In this document: in pieces, positions 51,085-60,389 of the stretch
Position numbering within the stretch: position 1 is the first letter of the stretch
How the letters are laid out: every line of letters starts with the position of its first letter
Assembly: GCA_963800415.1 (NCBI GenBank)
Contig: CAWDBS010000050.1
Coordinates: 62,001 to 126,000, forward strand
Length of the DNA stretch: 64,000 nucleotides
Direction of reading: 5' to 3'
Source of the DNA: Palsa-504 sp963800415
Lineage (GTDB): Bacteria; Actinomycetota; Actinomycetes; Streptosporangiales; Streptosporangiaceae
Translations under genes and position numbers: made by a program
Notes under the pieces: model-generated
Told to the model about the DNA's origin: nothing
Database searches by the model: none
What the model saw: the letters and a program-made list of their open reading frames with translations, nothing else

Positions 51085-52546
51085 GCGACGACCTGGACGG
51101 CTGGGGCGGCGCCGAGTTTGTCCTGGCCGCCGACCGCCTCGATACGCCCGACGTGGTCGAGGCGGCGGATCCCGCGGACATGCTGCGGCAGGTGGCCTCG
51201 GCGGCGGCCCAGGTGCGCACCGCGCTGCGGTCGTGCGCGGAGAGCGACCTGTCGGCATTCACCCCGGACGCGGACGGCAGGCCGCGCGCCATCGTCGTGG
51301 CGGGCATGGGCGGCTCGGGCCTGGCCGGCGAGATGCTCAACGCCATGACCGGGCTCAGCAGCCCGGTCCAGGTGGTGGTCTCGCAAGCCGGGCGGCTGCC
51401 GGGCTGGGTGGGCGCCGCCGACGCGGTCATCGCGGTGTCCTGCTCGGGCAGCACCCCGGAGACGCTGGCCGTCGCGGCCGAGGCGGCCAGGCGCGGCTGC
51501 CGGCTGGCCGCCGTCGGCACCGCGGGATCCCCGCTGCACCGGATCGCCGAGCAGGCCCGCGCCCCGTTCGTCCCGGTCATCCCGGCCCTCCTGCCGCGGG
51601 GGGGCGCGGGGGGTCCGTCACGCTGCCGCGGGGGCGCGGGGGCTCCCCCCGGAGTCAGCGCTGCCGCGGGGGGGCGCGGGGGGGTCCGTCAGCGCTGCCG
51701 CGGGGGGCGCGGGGGCGTCCCCCGGAGTCAGCGCGCCGGGGGGGCGCGGGCCCGCCGCCGCAGGCGGCAAGGCCAGCAGGGGCGTCCCCCCCGGGAGAGA
51801 ACGAGCCGGCACTGCGGCGGTCGATGCTGTGGTCAGTGGCCATCCCGCTGCTGGTCATCGCCGAGCGGCTGGGGGTGATCCGGATCGGCGCGGATGTCTA
51901 CGAGCTGGCGGCGACCCGGCTGGAGGAGGTGTCGCACCAATGCCGCCCGGCCAGCGAGTCGTTCGTCAACCCGGGTAAATCGCTGGCCCTGGACCTGGTC
52001 GGCGCGCTGCCGATGGTCTGGGGCACCTCGATGCTGAGCGGGGTCGCGGCCCGGCGGTTCGCCAGCCAGCTGCAGGAGAACGCCAAGTACCCGGCGATCT
52101 CCGGGGTGCTGCCGGAGGTGGCGCACCACCAGGTGGCCGCGTTCGACGGGCCGTTCGCCCCGCGCTCGTCCCGGCTCTCCGCGGCGGGCTCACCGGACCC
52201 GGGTTCGCCGCTGGCCGAACCGGACGACATGGCTGACATCCCCGGCTGGGACCTGGACTACGAGGAAACCGAGCAGGCCAGCGGCTTCACCCCGCTGCGG
52301 CTGATCCTGATCGCCGATCCGGATGAGGACCCGCGGGTCGGGGCGCAGCGGGCGGCGGCCACCGAGCTCGCCGGGCAGCGCGGGGTGGGAATGTCCGAGC
52401 TGGCCATGGACGGCGAGCATCCGCTGGTGCGGCTGGCCGGCGTCATCCAGCTGACCGACTACGCGAGCGTCTACCTGGCCATCGCGTCCGGGATCGACCC
52501 CGGCCAGACCGTGGCGATCCGGGATCTCCGTACCCGGATCGAGTAA
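51081..52546 (+). CDS. SIS-domain phosphosugar isomerase (phosphoglucose/phosphomannose isomerase-like), interrupted by a GC-rich insertion
   Basis: The N-terminal SIS subdomain (AIVVAGMGGSGLAGEMLNAM; AVIAVSCSGSTPETLAVAAE) is in one frame up to PVIPALLPR. After the insertion at 51591-51803 the C-terminal part continues in a second frame: RRSMLWSVAIPLLVIAERLG, NAKYPAISGVLPEVAHHQVA and the end VYLAIASGIDPGQTVAIRDL. Members interconvert fructose 6-phosphate with glucose or mannose 6-phosphate, upstream of phosphomannomutase. The insertion changes frame as written; a small error in its long G runs could restore an intact chain of about 488 residues. The start GTG overlaps the Trm112 stop. Confidence 0.8.
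51591..51803 (+). repeat. G-run-rich repeat insertion inside the SIS isomerase gene
   Basis: About 213 bases, largely units starting CTGCCGCGGGGG. Two composite copies of about 71 bases (from 51591 and from 51661) each pair a GGTCCGTCA half with a CCCGGAGTCAGCG half, and a third partial copy follows. At least eight runs of four or more G occur, with GCCGCCGCAGGCGGC near 51752. G-quadruplex formation on the coding strand is likely in principle. It disrupts an otherwise conserved point between the SIS half-domains. Confidence 0.85.
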
Positions 52547-52550
52547 GCGC

Positions 52551-53657
52551 GTGCGGATTTTCTGGCGTGAGATGAGGGCGGTGGTCGCGGCTTTTGCCGT
52601 CAACCTCGGCATCGCCGTGATCAAGTTCGTGGCCTTCCTGCTCACCGGGTCCGCCTCGATGCTGGCCGAGTCCGTGCACTCGGTCGCGGACACCGGCAAC
52701 CAGGTGCTGCTGTTCGTGGGGCGCGGCCGGTCCATCCGGCCGCCGTCGGATGAGCACCCGTTCGGCTTCGGCCGCGAGCGGTACTTCTACGGGTTCGTGG
52801 TGTCGGTCATGCTGTTCACCGTCGGCGCGGTCTTCTCCGTGTACGACGGCGTGCACAAGATCCTGAACCCGGAGGCGGTGCGCTCGCCGCTGATCGCGTT
52901 CGTCGTGCTCGCCCTGTCCGCGGTGCTGGAGGGATTCTCGCTGCGCACCGCCATCGGGGAGGCGAACAAGGTGCGCGGCGGCCGCAACTGGGGCACCTTC
53001 ATCCGGCGGAGCAAGGCGCCGGAGCTGCCGGTGGTCCTGCTGGAGGACCTGGCCGCCCTGATCGGCCTGGCGTTCGCGTTCGCCGGGGTGGCGCTGGCCG
53101 TGCTGACCGACAACGGCGTCTGGGACGGCGCGGGCTCGCTGGCCATCGGCCTGCTGCTCGCGACGGCCGCTGCCATCCTGGCCGTGGAGATGAAGAGCCT
53201 GCTGATCGGCGAGTCGGCCAGCCCCGAAATGCAGCGGATGATCGTCACCGCGCTCGAGGAGGGCCCGGAGCTGGTCCGGGTCATCCACATGCGGACCGTG
53301 CACATGAGCCCGGATTCGGTCCTGGTCGCCGCGAAGGTCGCGGTCCGCGACACCGACACCGCCGGGCAAGTCGCCTCGGCCATCGATGCCGCCGAACGCC
53401 GCATCCGCGCCGCCGTGCCCATCGCCAAGGTGATCTACCTCGAGCCGGACATCTACCGCCCGCGCGAGGCCGACCAGACAGACCCCTCGATCCGCGCCGT
53501 CCAGCGCAGCCACTCATCCGCCGCGCCCGGCGGCAACGGTCCCAGGAACCCCGACAACCCCGACAACCCCGACAACCCCGCCCCCGCGGACCCCGCCCCC
53601 CGTGCCCCCGCCGATCCTGCCCCCACCGCCCAGGAAGAGCCCGGGACTCCAGCCTGA
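52551..53657 (+). CDS. Cation diffusion facilitator (CDF) family transporter
   Basis: 368 residues. Six membrane helices: FAVNLGIAVIKFVAFLLTGS (TM1), SMLAESVHSVADTGNQVLLF (TM2, with the metal-site HxxxD), VVSVMLFTVGAVFSVYDG (TM3), FVVLALSAVLEGFSL (TM4), VLLEDLAALIGLAFAFAGVA (TM5, with Asp) and AGSLAIGLLLATAAAILAV (TM6). A cytoplasmic ferredoxin-like domain follows (VRVIHMRTVHMSPDSVLVAAKV). It exports divalent cations such as Zn or Fe in exchange for protons. The last 50 residues are Pro/Asn/Asp repeats, including NPDNPDNPDN (tandem 9-base units). The gene follows the sugar isomerase by four bases. Confidence 0.85.
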   Translation: MRIFWREMRAVVAAFAVNLGIAVIKFVAFLLTGSASMLAESVHSVADTGNQVLLFVGRGRSIRPPSDEHPFGFGRERYFYGFVVSVMLFTVGAVFSVYDGVHKILNPEAVRSPLIAFVVLALSAVLEGFSLRTAIGEANKVRGGRNWGTFIRRSKAPELPVVLLEDLAALIGLAFAFAGVALAVLTDNGVWDGAGSLAIGLLLATAAAILAVEMKSLLIGESASPEMQRMIVTALEEGPELVRVIHMRTVHMSPDSVLVAAKVAVRDTDTAGQVASAIDAAERRIRAAVPIAKVIYLEPDIYRPREADQTDPSIRAVQRSHSSAAPGGNGPRNPDNPDNPDNPAPADPAPRAPADPAPTAQEEPGTPA

Positions 53658-54002
53658 CCGGGTCCCGCCCACCTGCGCTCCGGCGACCCCGTTCCGGTAA
53701 GCCCAGGGAACCTCAGCCCTATCCCAGCGCAGTCACACCAGCACCATCAGAAGCGCGCTCAGGATACGAAGGCCGCACCCATGAAGCCGGAACCTCTCCC
53801 ACCGCGCCAGCCACTTCCGCCACAAAGATCTTGGAAGAAATAGCTTACCGGGAGGATCCGGGCAGCCCTGGGGTACCAAATCCTCCCGGTAGCCAAAATC
53901 CTCCCGGTAAATCCGGGACTAGCACCCACGTAGCCGTGCCGTTTGAGGCGGACGTTTCTGGTGAGGTCAACGAGCCGATTGGTCTGCGGGCAGACGGACG
54001 GT
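53658..54002. other. Convergent intergenic region between CDF and MerR genes
   Basis: 345 bases without a supported gene. It is occupied by the inverted-repeat element listed separately; the remainder shows no coding or RNA signal. Confidence 0.45.
53846..53909. terminator. Bidirectional terminator-like inverted repeats
   Basis: TACCGGGAGGAT at 53846-53857 is perfectly complementary to ATCCTCCCGGTA, which occurs twice, at 53880-53891 and 53898-53909. Either copy can form a 12-pair stem, so two alternative hairpins are possible. The position between convergent genes suits a shared terminator. Confidence 0.6.
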
Positions 54003-54374
54003 TCAGCCGCGGGACAGCAGGCGGAGGGCGCGTTCCTTTTCGAAGTCCAGGGCGCGGCCCGGGGTGGCGGGGATGCGGCCGAGGCGGCGGCCGAGGTCCG
54101 CGACGGCCGCCCGGACCGGCGGCTCGGCCAGCACCCGCAGGCCGAACGCCAGCGACGCGGGGCTGATGTCGTACCGGTGCTCGAGTTCGAGCGCGGCGGC
54201 GACCGCCTCCAGGTCCGCCTCGCTGAACTGCCGGTGCGACGGCCCATGCGGCCTGGGCGACCAGGACGGCCCAGGCAACTGGTCGCGGACCTGGGGCAGG
54301 AGGCCGAGATCCTCGCGGTAGCGGAGCATGCGAGCCGACGTGCCGAGCCGCCGGGCGGCCTCCGAGATGCGCAT
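54003..54374 (-). CDS. MerR-family-like transcriptional regulator
   Basis: 123 residues. The N terminus is a MerR HTH (MRISEAARRLGTSARMLRYR, then EDLGLLPQ) with the usual Arg-Tyr-Arg/Tyr pair. A Pro/Ser-rich wing region follows (PGPSWSPRPHGPSHRQFSEA), and then a helical part (LEAVAAALELEHRYDISPAS) shorter than a full effector domain. No Cys is present, so it is not a thiol-metal sensor. The target is unknown; it is divergent from sahH, so sahH or its own gene are candidates. Likely translated from a leaderless message. Confidence 0.75.
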   Translation of the reverse strand: MRISEAARRLGTSARMLRYREDLGLLPQVRDQLPGPSWSPRPHGPSHRQFSEADLEAVAAALELEHRYDISPASLAFGLRVLAEPPVRAAVADLGRRLGRIPATPGRALDFEKERALRLLSRG

Positions 54375-54380
54375 GGCCCG

Positions 54381-54386
54381 ATTCTA
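54381..54386 (-). promoter_or_regulatory. -10 element of a probable leaderless MerR-gene promoter
   Basis: On the minus strand TAGAAT is followed by six bases (CGGGCC) and then the ATG at 54374. The ATTCT and AGAAT pentamers at 54381 and 54401 also form an inverted repeat that could be an operator. Confidence 0.5.
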
Positions 54387-54449
54387 ACAATTTAGCGTCA
54401 AGAATGCCCCCTAAAAAGTGCGGCGACCACCCGCCGTCCCGTAGCGTGT

Positions 54450-54477
54450 GAACGGGTGCGAGCCACCCAGCCCGTTC
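54450..54477 (+). promoter_or_regulatory. Hairpin in the sahH leader
   Basis: GAACGGG at 54450-54456 pairs with CCCGTTC at 54471-54477 (14-base loop), 28 bases before the sahH start. A TANNNT word (TAGCGT) at 54442-54447 could be the -10 box. The sequence does not show the SAH-riboswitch core as I know it, so no riboswitch is claimed. Confidence 0.4.
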
Positions 54478-54504
54478 GGCCGAAAAGGAATGTAGGGAGA
54501 ACGT

Positions 54505-55950
<1,446 letters not shown>

Positions 55951-56011
55951 CATCGCTGACGCGGGACTCGCCGCCGAGGGTGATGCCCGCATCCGTTACG
56001 CCGAACGGGCC

Positions 56012-57259
56012 ATGCCCCTGCTCGCCGCCCTGATGGAGCGGTTCGCCAAGGACCGGCCCTTCGACGCCCTGAGCATCGCCGCCTGCCTGCACATCACGGC
56101 CGAGACCGCGATAATGGTCCGGTTGCTGCGGGCGGGCGGCGCGGCTGTCTCGCTGGCCGCGTCCAACCCGCTGTCCACCCAGGACGACATCGCGGCGGCG
56201 CTCGCTCATCGGTACGGGATCGCGGTCTTCGCCCGGGCCGGGGTGGACCGGCGTGGCTACTACCGGCACATCGAGCTGGCCCTGGCCGAGGCCCCCGAAG
56301 GCCCGCACCTGGTCATCGATGACGGCGGCGACCTGGTCAACACGCTGCACACGCGGGCCGCCGCGTTGCTGCCGAACGTCCTGGGTGGCTGCGAGTCCAC
56401 CACTACGGGCGTGATCAGGCTGCGCCGGATGGCCGCCGAGGGTGCGCTCGCCTTCCCGGTGATCGCGGCCAACGACACCGCGACCAAGCGGATGGTGGAC
56501 AACACCTGCGGGACCGGGCAGTCCGCGATCGACGGCATCCTGCGCGCCACCAACACCCTGCTGGCGGGCAAGACCGTGGTCGTGGCCGGGTTCGGGGCCA
56601 GCGGCCGCGGGGTGGCCGAACGCGCCCGCGGCTTCGGCGCCCACGTGATCGTGACCGAGATCGATCCGGTCCGGGCGCTGGACGCGTCGCTGCGCGGCTT
56701 CCGCGTGCTGCCGATGGCCCAGGCCGCGCCGCTCGGCGAGGTGTTCATCACCGCGACGGGATCGGTCGACGTCATCGACGCGGACCACCTCGCCGTCATG
56801 CGCGACGGCGCGATCCTGGCCAATGCCGGGCACTTCGACGTGGAGATCGACGTGCGGGCGCTGGCCGGGCTGGCCGTGGCCGTGCACCCGGACGTGCGGC
56901 CGCACGTCGACGCCTACGAGCTGGCCGACGGCCGGACCCTGCTGCTGCTGGCCGAGGGGCGGGTGGTGAACCTGGTCGCGGCCGAGGGGCATCCGCCCGA
57001 GGTGATGGACCTGGCGTTCGGCATCGAGGCGCTCGCCCTGGCCTGGCTGGCTCAGACTGTGCGAGGAAATCAGACTGTGCTGGGAAATCAGACTGTGCTG
57101 GGAAACACGGGCGCCAAGCTCCCGGCCGGGGTGCACGAGGTGCCCGCCGTCATCGACGCCGAAGCCGCCAGCCTGGTGCTCGCGACCACCGGCACGTCGA
57201 TCGACACGCTCACCCCGGCGCAGCTGTCCTACCAGGAGTCCTGGCGCATCGGCTCGTTA
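56012..57259 (+). CDS. Second adenosylhomocysteinase-like protein, shorter form
   Basis: About 415 residues of homology. The active-site positions are conserved: CLHITAET (His), IDDGGDLVN (Asp), CESTTTGV (Glu), ANDTATKRMVDN (Lys, Asp, Asn), TCGTGQS (Cys), and the NAD site AGFGASGRGVAERARGFG. The C-terminal Lys-Tyr closure is absent, as in compact archaeal-type enzymes, some of which prefer S-inosylhomocysteine. Family-like residues (DIADAGLAAEGDARIRYAER) precede the first ATG back to about 55944 but lack a start codon. After WRIGS the stop is out of frame by one base (TAA at 57258), so as written the frame reads on to 58495 through the antisense of the next gene. Both ends look damaged or miscalled. 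Confidence 0.78.
57053..57106 (+). repeat. Three tandem 18-base repeats in the second sahH-like gene
   Basis: Units at 57053, 57071 and 57089 encode QTVRGN, QTVLGN, QTVLGN near the C-terminal domain. The length preserves frame; the near identity suggests recent expansion. Confidence 0.85.
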
Positions 57260-58546
57260 ACTCGCGGGAACCGTAAGGCTCGGCTCCCCGGCCTGCGCCG
57301 GGACGGTGACGGCCGCGCGGTCCGGCGGCCGGGTCAGGACCATCCATCCGACCAGCCCGATCGGGTAGACGAAATACCCCCACCGGGTGGCGGGCGCCAG
57401 CGTGAACATCACCGCGAGCCCGAGCGCGAGCCGCCAGGCCGCGGCGCGCGCGTCGACCGGCGGGCGGAGGATGAGCGAGGTCGCGAAGCCGAGCCCGGCC
57501 GCGATCAGCAGGGCGACCGCGGCCCAGTGGCCGGCCATCCCGGTCATGGCCAGCAGGTGCCCCGGCAGCGGGCTGGCCGCCGGCGTCTTGTGGCTGCTCA
57601 GGCCGAGCGGGAACAGCACGGTGTTCTGCAGGAACGCGTACGGGTCGACCAGCGCCGCGGGAGCCAGCGCGACGGCCAGCAGGCCGGCCACGCCGATCGT
57701 GACCCCGATGAAGCGCCAGGCGGCCCGGGCGCCGTCCCGGGCGGCCAGCGCCGCGGCGAACACCGGGACCGCGGGCCAGGCGGTCGCCTTCATCGCGCAC
57801 GCGACCCCGAGGGCCATGGCCGCGCGGAGCAACCCCGACGGGCGGGCGATCAGCGCCAGCGTGAGGAACATCAGCGCGATGACCGGCGGGTCGGTGATGC
57901 CGACCGCCAGCGGGAACGCGATTACCGGGGATGCGGCGAAGAAGACGGCGGACAGGAGGGTGTTGTGGCGGCACGAGTCGCAGTGCCGGTGCGGCGCCGC
58001 GACCGTGAACGCCGCCCAGATCAGCGCGATGGACACGGCGGTCAGCCACAGCCGGGGGTCGGCGAACAGGCCGGACGCCCCCAGCGCCCTCGGCAGGCCG
58101 AACACCGCCATGACCGGCAGGTACGGGTTGTAGGACAGCCAGCTGTCCAGCTGTCCCTGCGGCAGGTACGGGGTGCCATGCTGCAGCAGCAGCACTGCCG
58201 ACCGCGAGATGACCTGCACCTCGGGTGTCGGCGCGACCCGGGTCACGAGCCAGGTCACGGGCGCGGCCAGCGCCCCGCCCAGGGCCACGAGCATCGGCCA
58301 GATGACCGGCACGTTCTTGTGCCGGGTGAGCCAGATGATGAGCGTGGTCAGCCCGTAGCCGACTGCCGCCCAGATCGCCCAGGTGCGGTCCGCATGGCCG
58401 GTTTCGATGGCCAGCGCGGTGGCGTAGACGGCGAATGCCCCGTTCGCGGCGATGAGCCGGTTTCTGCTCAGCCAGTGCTGGTGGATGAGCGCTGAATGCT
58501 GGTCGTCTATCTGCGTGCGTTCCTTCTCTAGCTGTGTGCGTTCCAC
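57257..58546 (-). CDS. Polytopic membrane protein, GT87/DUF2029-like
   Basis: 429 residues with about ten hydrophobic helices. The N terminus is charged and cytoplasmic (ERTQLEKERTQIDDQHSALI). A loop after helix 4 contains HGTPYLPQGQLDSWLSYNPY, the kind of conserved loop seen in membrane GT-C glycosyltransferases of the GT87 group (polyprenyl-phosphate sugar donors). Helices continue to VYPIGLVGWMVLT. Assignment to GT87 is by layout and loop, not by a strict motif. It starts with GTG; the stop abuts the 3' end of the second sahH-like gene. Confidence 0.65.
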   Translation of the reverse strand: MERTQLEKERTQIDDQHSALIHQHWLSRNRLIAANGAFAVYATALAIETGHADRTWAIWAAVGYGLTTLIIWLTRHKNVPVIWPMLVALGGALAAPVTWLVTRVAPTPEVQVISRSAVLLLQHGTPYLPQGQLDSWLSYNPYLPVMAVFGLPRALGASGLFADPRLWLTAVSIALIWAAFTVAAPHRHCDSCRHNTLLSAVFFAASPVIAFPLAVGITDPPVIALMFLTLALIARPSGLLRAAMALGVACAMKATAWPAVPVFAAALAARDGARAAWRFIGVTIGVAGLLAVALAPAALVDPYAFLQNTVLFPLGLSSHKTPAASPLPGHLLAMTGMAGHWAAVALLIAAGLGFATSLILRPPVDARAAAWRLALGLAVMFTLAPATRWGYFVYPIGLVGWMVLTRPPDRAAVTVPAQAGEPSLTVPAS

Positions 58547-58699
58547 AGTGCCGCTACCCGCCCGTCGACGCGATATTCCCCTGCTTTTAGTCGAGCTGTG
58601 GCCATGGAAGACCGGTAGAACTGCCCCCGAAAGCAGCCAAACCAGCCTATCACCAGGTGTTACCGAGCTGCCTTTCTATATCCTTTCAGGTCTCCGCGG

Positions 58700-59392
58700 C
58701 TACGGCAGCTTCCAGTCGACCGGCTCGGCGCCGTGCTGCTCGAGGAGCCGATTAGCTCGGCTGAACGGATGTGAACCAAAAAATCCGCTGGTGGCCGAAT
58801 ATGGACTCGGGTGCGCCGATTCGATGCACGGGATGCTCGTGTGGCCGGCCTGGGCGAGCAGCGGCACCAGCGTCCGCGCGTCGCGGCCCCACAAGATCGC
58901 CACCAGGGGTACTCCCGGCCGGGCGGCCAGTGCCCGGATAGCCTGCTCGGTCACCTGCTCCCAGCCCTTGCCCCGGTGCGAGCCCGGCTTGCCCGGCTGG
59001 ACGGTGAGCACCCGGTTCAGCAGCAGCACGCCGCGCTCGCTCCACGGGGTCAGGTCCCCGTTCACCGGCGTCGGGTAGCCGAGGTCCGCGGAGTACTCGG
59101 TGAAGATGTTGACCAGGCTCGGCGGCAGCCGCCGCACCTCGGGCGCGACCGAGAAGCTCAGGCCGACCGGATTCCCGGGCGTGGGGTACGGGTCCTGGCC
59201 GACGATGAGCACGCGCACGTCGGCGAACGGCTGCTTGAACGCCCGCAGCACGTTCTCCCCGGCGGGCAGGTACCGGCGCCCGGCGGCGATCTCGGCCCGC
59301 AGGAATTCGCCCATCGCGCCGATCCGGTCCGCGACCGGCTCGAGTGCCTCGGCCCAGCCCGCGTCGATGATGTTGCGCAACGGCTCCGCCAT
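58700..59392 (-). CDS. ung: Uracil-DNA glycosylase
   Basis: 230 residues, family 1 UDG. The catalytic water-activating motif is VGQDPYPTPG (Asp), the DNA-minor-groove loop is HPSPYSA (His) and uracil recognition is in LLLNRVLTVQPG. The enzyme removes uracil from DNA at the start of base-excision repair. The ATG at 59392 (MAEPLRNII) is preferred over an upstream GTG at 59422 from family length. Monocistronic; its upstream region faces mtrA. Confidence 0.92.
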   Translation of the reverse strand: MAEPLRNIIDAGWAEALEPVADRIGAMGEFLRAEIAAGRRYLPAGENVLRAFKQPFADVRVLIVGQDPYPTPGNPVGLSFSVAPEVRRLPPSLVNIFTEYSADLGYPTPVNGDLTPWSERGVLLLNRVLTVQPGKPGSHRGKGWEQVTEQAIRALAARPGVPLVAILWGRDARTLVPLLAQAGHTSIPCIESAHPSPYSATSGFFGSHPFSRANRLLEQHGAEPVDWKLP

Positions 59393-59701
59393 GCGCAGAA
59401 CTCTAGCCGCGGCCACTGACAAAAACAGGGATCACGACCATGGGCCCATGGGCCCGAACGAGCGTCGTGTCACGCCCCGGCTGCACTGCGCGCGATCATG
59501 GCGCACGGCCCTGGCGGGCGACGGCGGCGGCGAAGCCGGCCGCGTCGCGCGGCGCGGCGCCCGCCGGCACTGTCGCCTGCGGACGATTTGAGTTTGATTT
59601 ACCCGGTTGCCGGAAAAGCTATCCGTGAACCGGTGTCAGCAGCTGGTAAATGGGGGTAGCCTGCGTCCACGCACAGTCAATCACATGGAACGATGGGGCC
59701 C
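59393..59701. promoter_or_regulatory. Divergent region between ung and mtrA
   Basis: 309 bases. It must contain both promoters; the part near 59580-59690 is the AT-richest and is the probable mtrA promoter, but no hexamer pair is convincing. A short palindromic run (CATGGGCCCATGGGCCC) occurs near 59439-59455. No small gene is supported. Confidence 0.4.
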
Positions 59702-60379
59702 ATGAAAGGTCGTGTTCTTGTCGTCGATGACGACGCCGCCCTCGCTGAGATGCTCGGGATCGTGCTACGCGGTGAGGGGTTCGAGCCGACTTTCGTCTCC
59801 GACGGCGACAAGGCGGTCGAGGTTTTCCGGGAATCCCGGCCCGACCTGGTCCTTCTTGACCTGATGCTGCCGGGCTCCGACGGGATCGACGTGTGCCGTC
59901 AGATCCGCGCCGAGTCCGGCGTGCCGATCGTGATGCTGACGGCGAAGACCAACACCGTCGATGTGGTCCTCGGCCTCGAATCCGGTGCCGACGACTACAT
60001 CATGAAGCCGTTCAAGTCCAAGGAGCTAGTCGCTCGGGTCCGGGCCCGGCTGCGCCGGACCGATGAGCCCGCGCCTGAAATGCTCCAGATCGGCGACATC
60101 GTCATCGACGTGGCCGGCCACACGGTGAAGCGCGACGGGGAAACGCTCAACCTCACCCCGCTCGAGTTCGACTTGCTGGTCGCGCTGGCCCGCAAGCCGC
60201 GCCAGGTCTTCACCCGGGAGGTCCTGCTGGAGCAGGTCTGGGGTTACCGGCACGCCGCGGACACCCGGCTGGTCAACGTGCACGTGCAGCGGCTGCGCGC
60301 GAAGATCGAGAAGGATCCCGAGCATCCCGAGATCGTGGTGACGGTCCGCGGTGTCGGCTACAAGGCGGGGCCTGGCTGA
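59702..60379 (+). CDS. mtrA: Response regulator MtrA
   Basis: 225 residues, OmpR/PhoB family. The receiver domain has VLVVDDDAALAEML, the phosphorylated Asp in LVLLDLMLPGSDG, the switch Thr in IVMLTAKTN and Lys in YIMKPFKSKEL. The C-terminal winged helix has LTPLEFDLLVALARKPRQVF and VNVHVQRLRAKIEKDP. MtrA is an essential or central regulator of cell division, DNA replication and wall homeostasis in actinobacteria. An ATG three codons upstream (59693) is also in frame; 59702 matches the family start MKGRVLVVDDD. mtrB follows within 10 bases. Confidence 0.95.
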   Translation: MKGRVLVVDDDAALAEMLGIVLRGEGFEPTFVSDGDKAVEVFRESRPDLVLLDLMLPGSDGIDVCRQIRAESGVPIVMLTAKTNTVDVVLGLESGADDYIMKPFKSKELVARVRARLRRTDEPAPEMLQIGDIVIDVAGHTVKRDGETLNLTPLEFDLLVALARKPRQVFTREVLLEQVWGYRHAADTRLVNVHVQRLRAKIEKDPEHPEIVVTVRGVGYKAGPG

Positions 60380-60389
60380 GTCCAGGTAC

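Noticed and set aside
54421..54504. SAH or SAM riboswitch in the sahH leader
   Set aside because: Only a simple 7-pair hairpin is seen; the conserved cores of known SAH and SAM riboswitches were not recognised. A covariance-model search would decide.
57260..58495. Continuation of the second sahH-like frame for about 410 more codons
   Set aside because: It is antisense to a membrane protein with proper helices; the extra residues are Arg/Gly/Gln/Asp rich and have no SahH homology. Most likely the stop is lost by one base.
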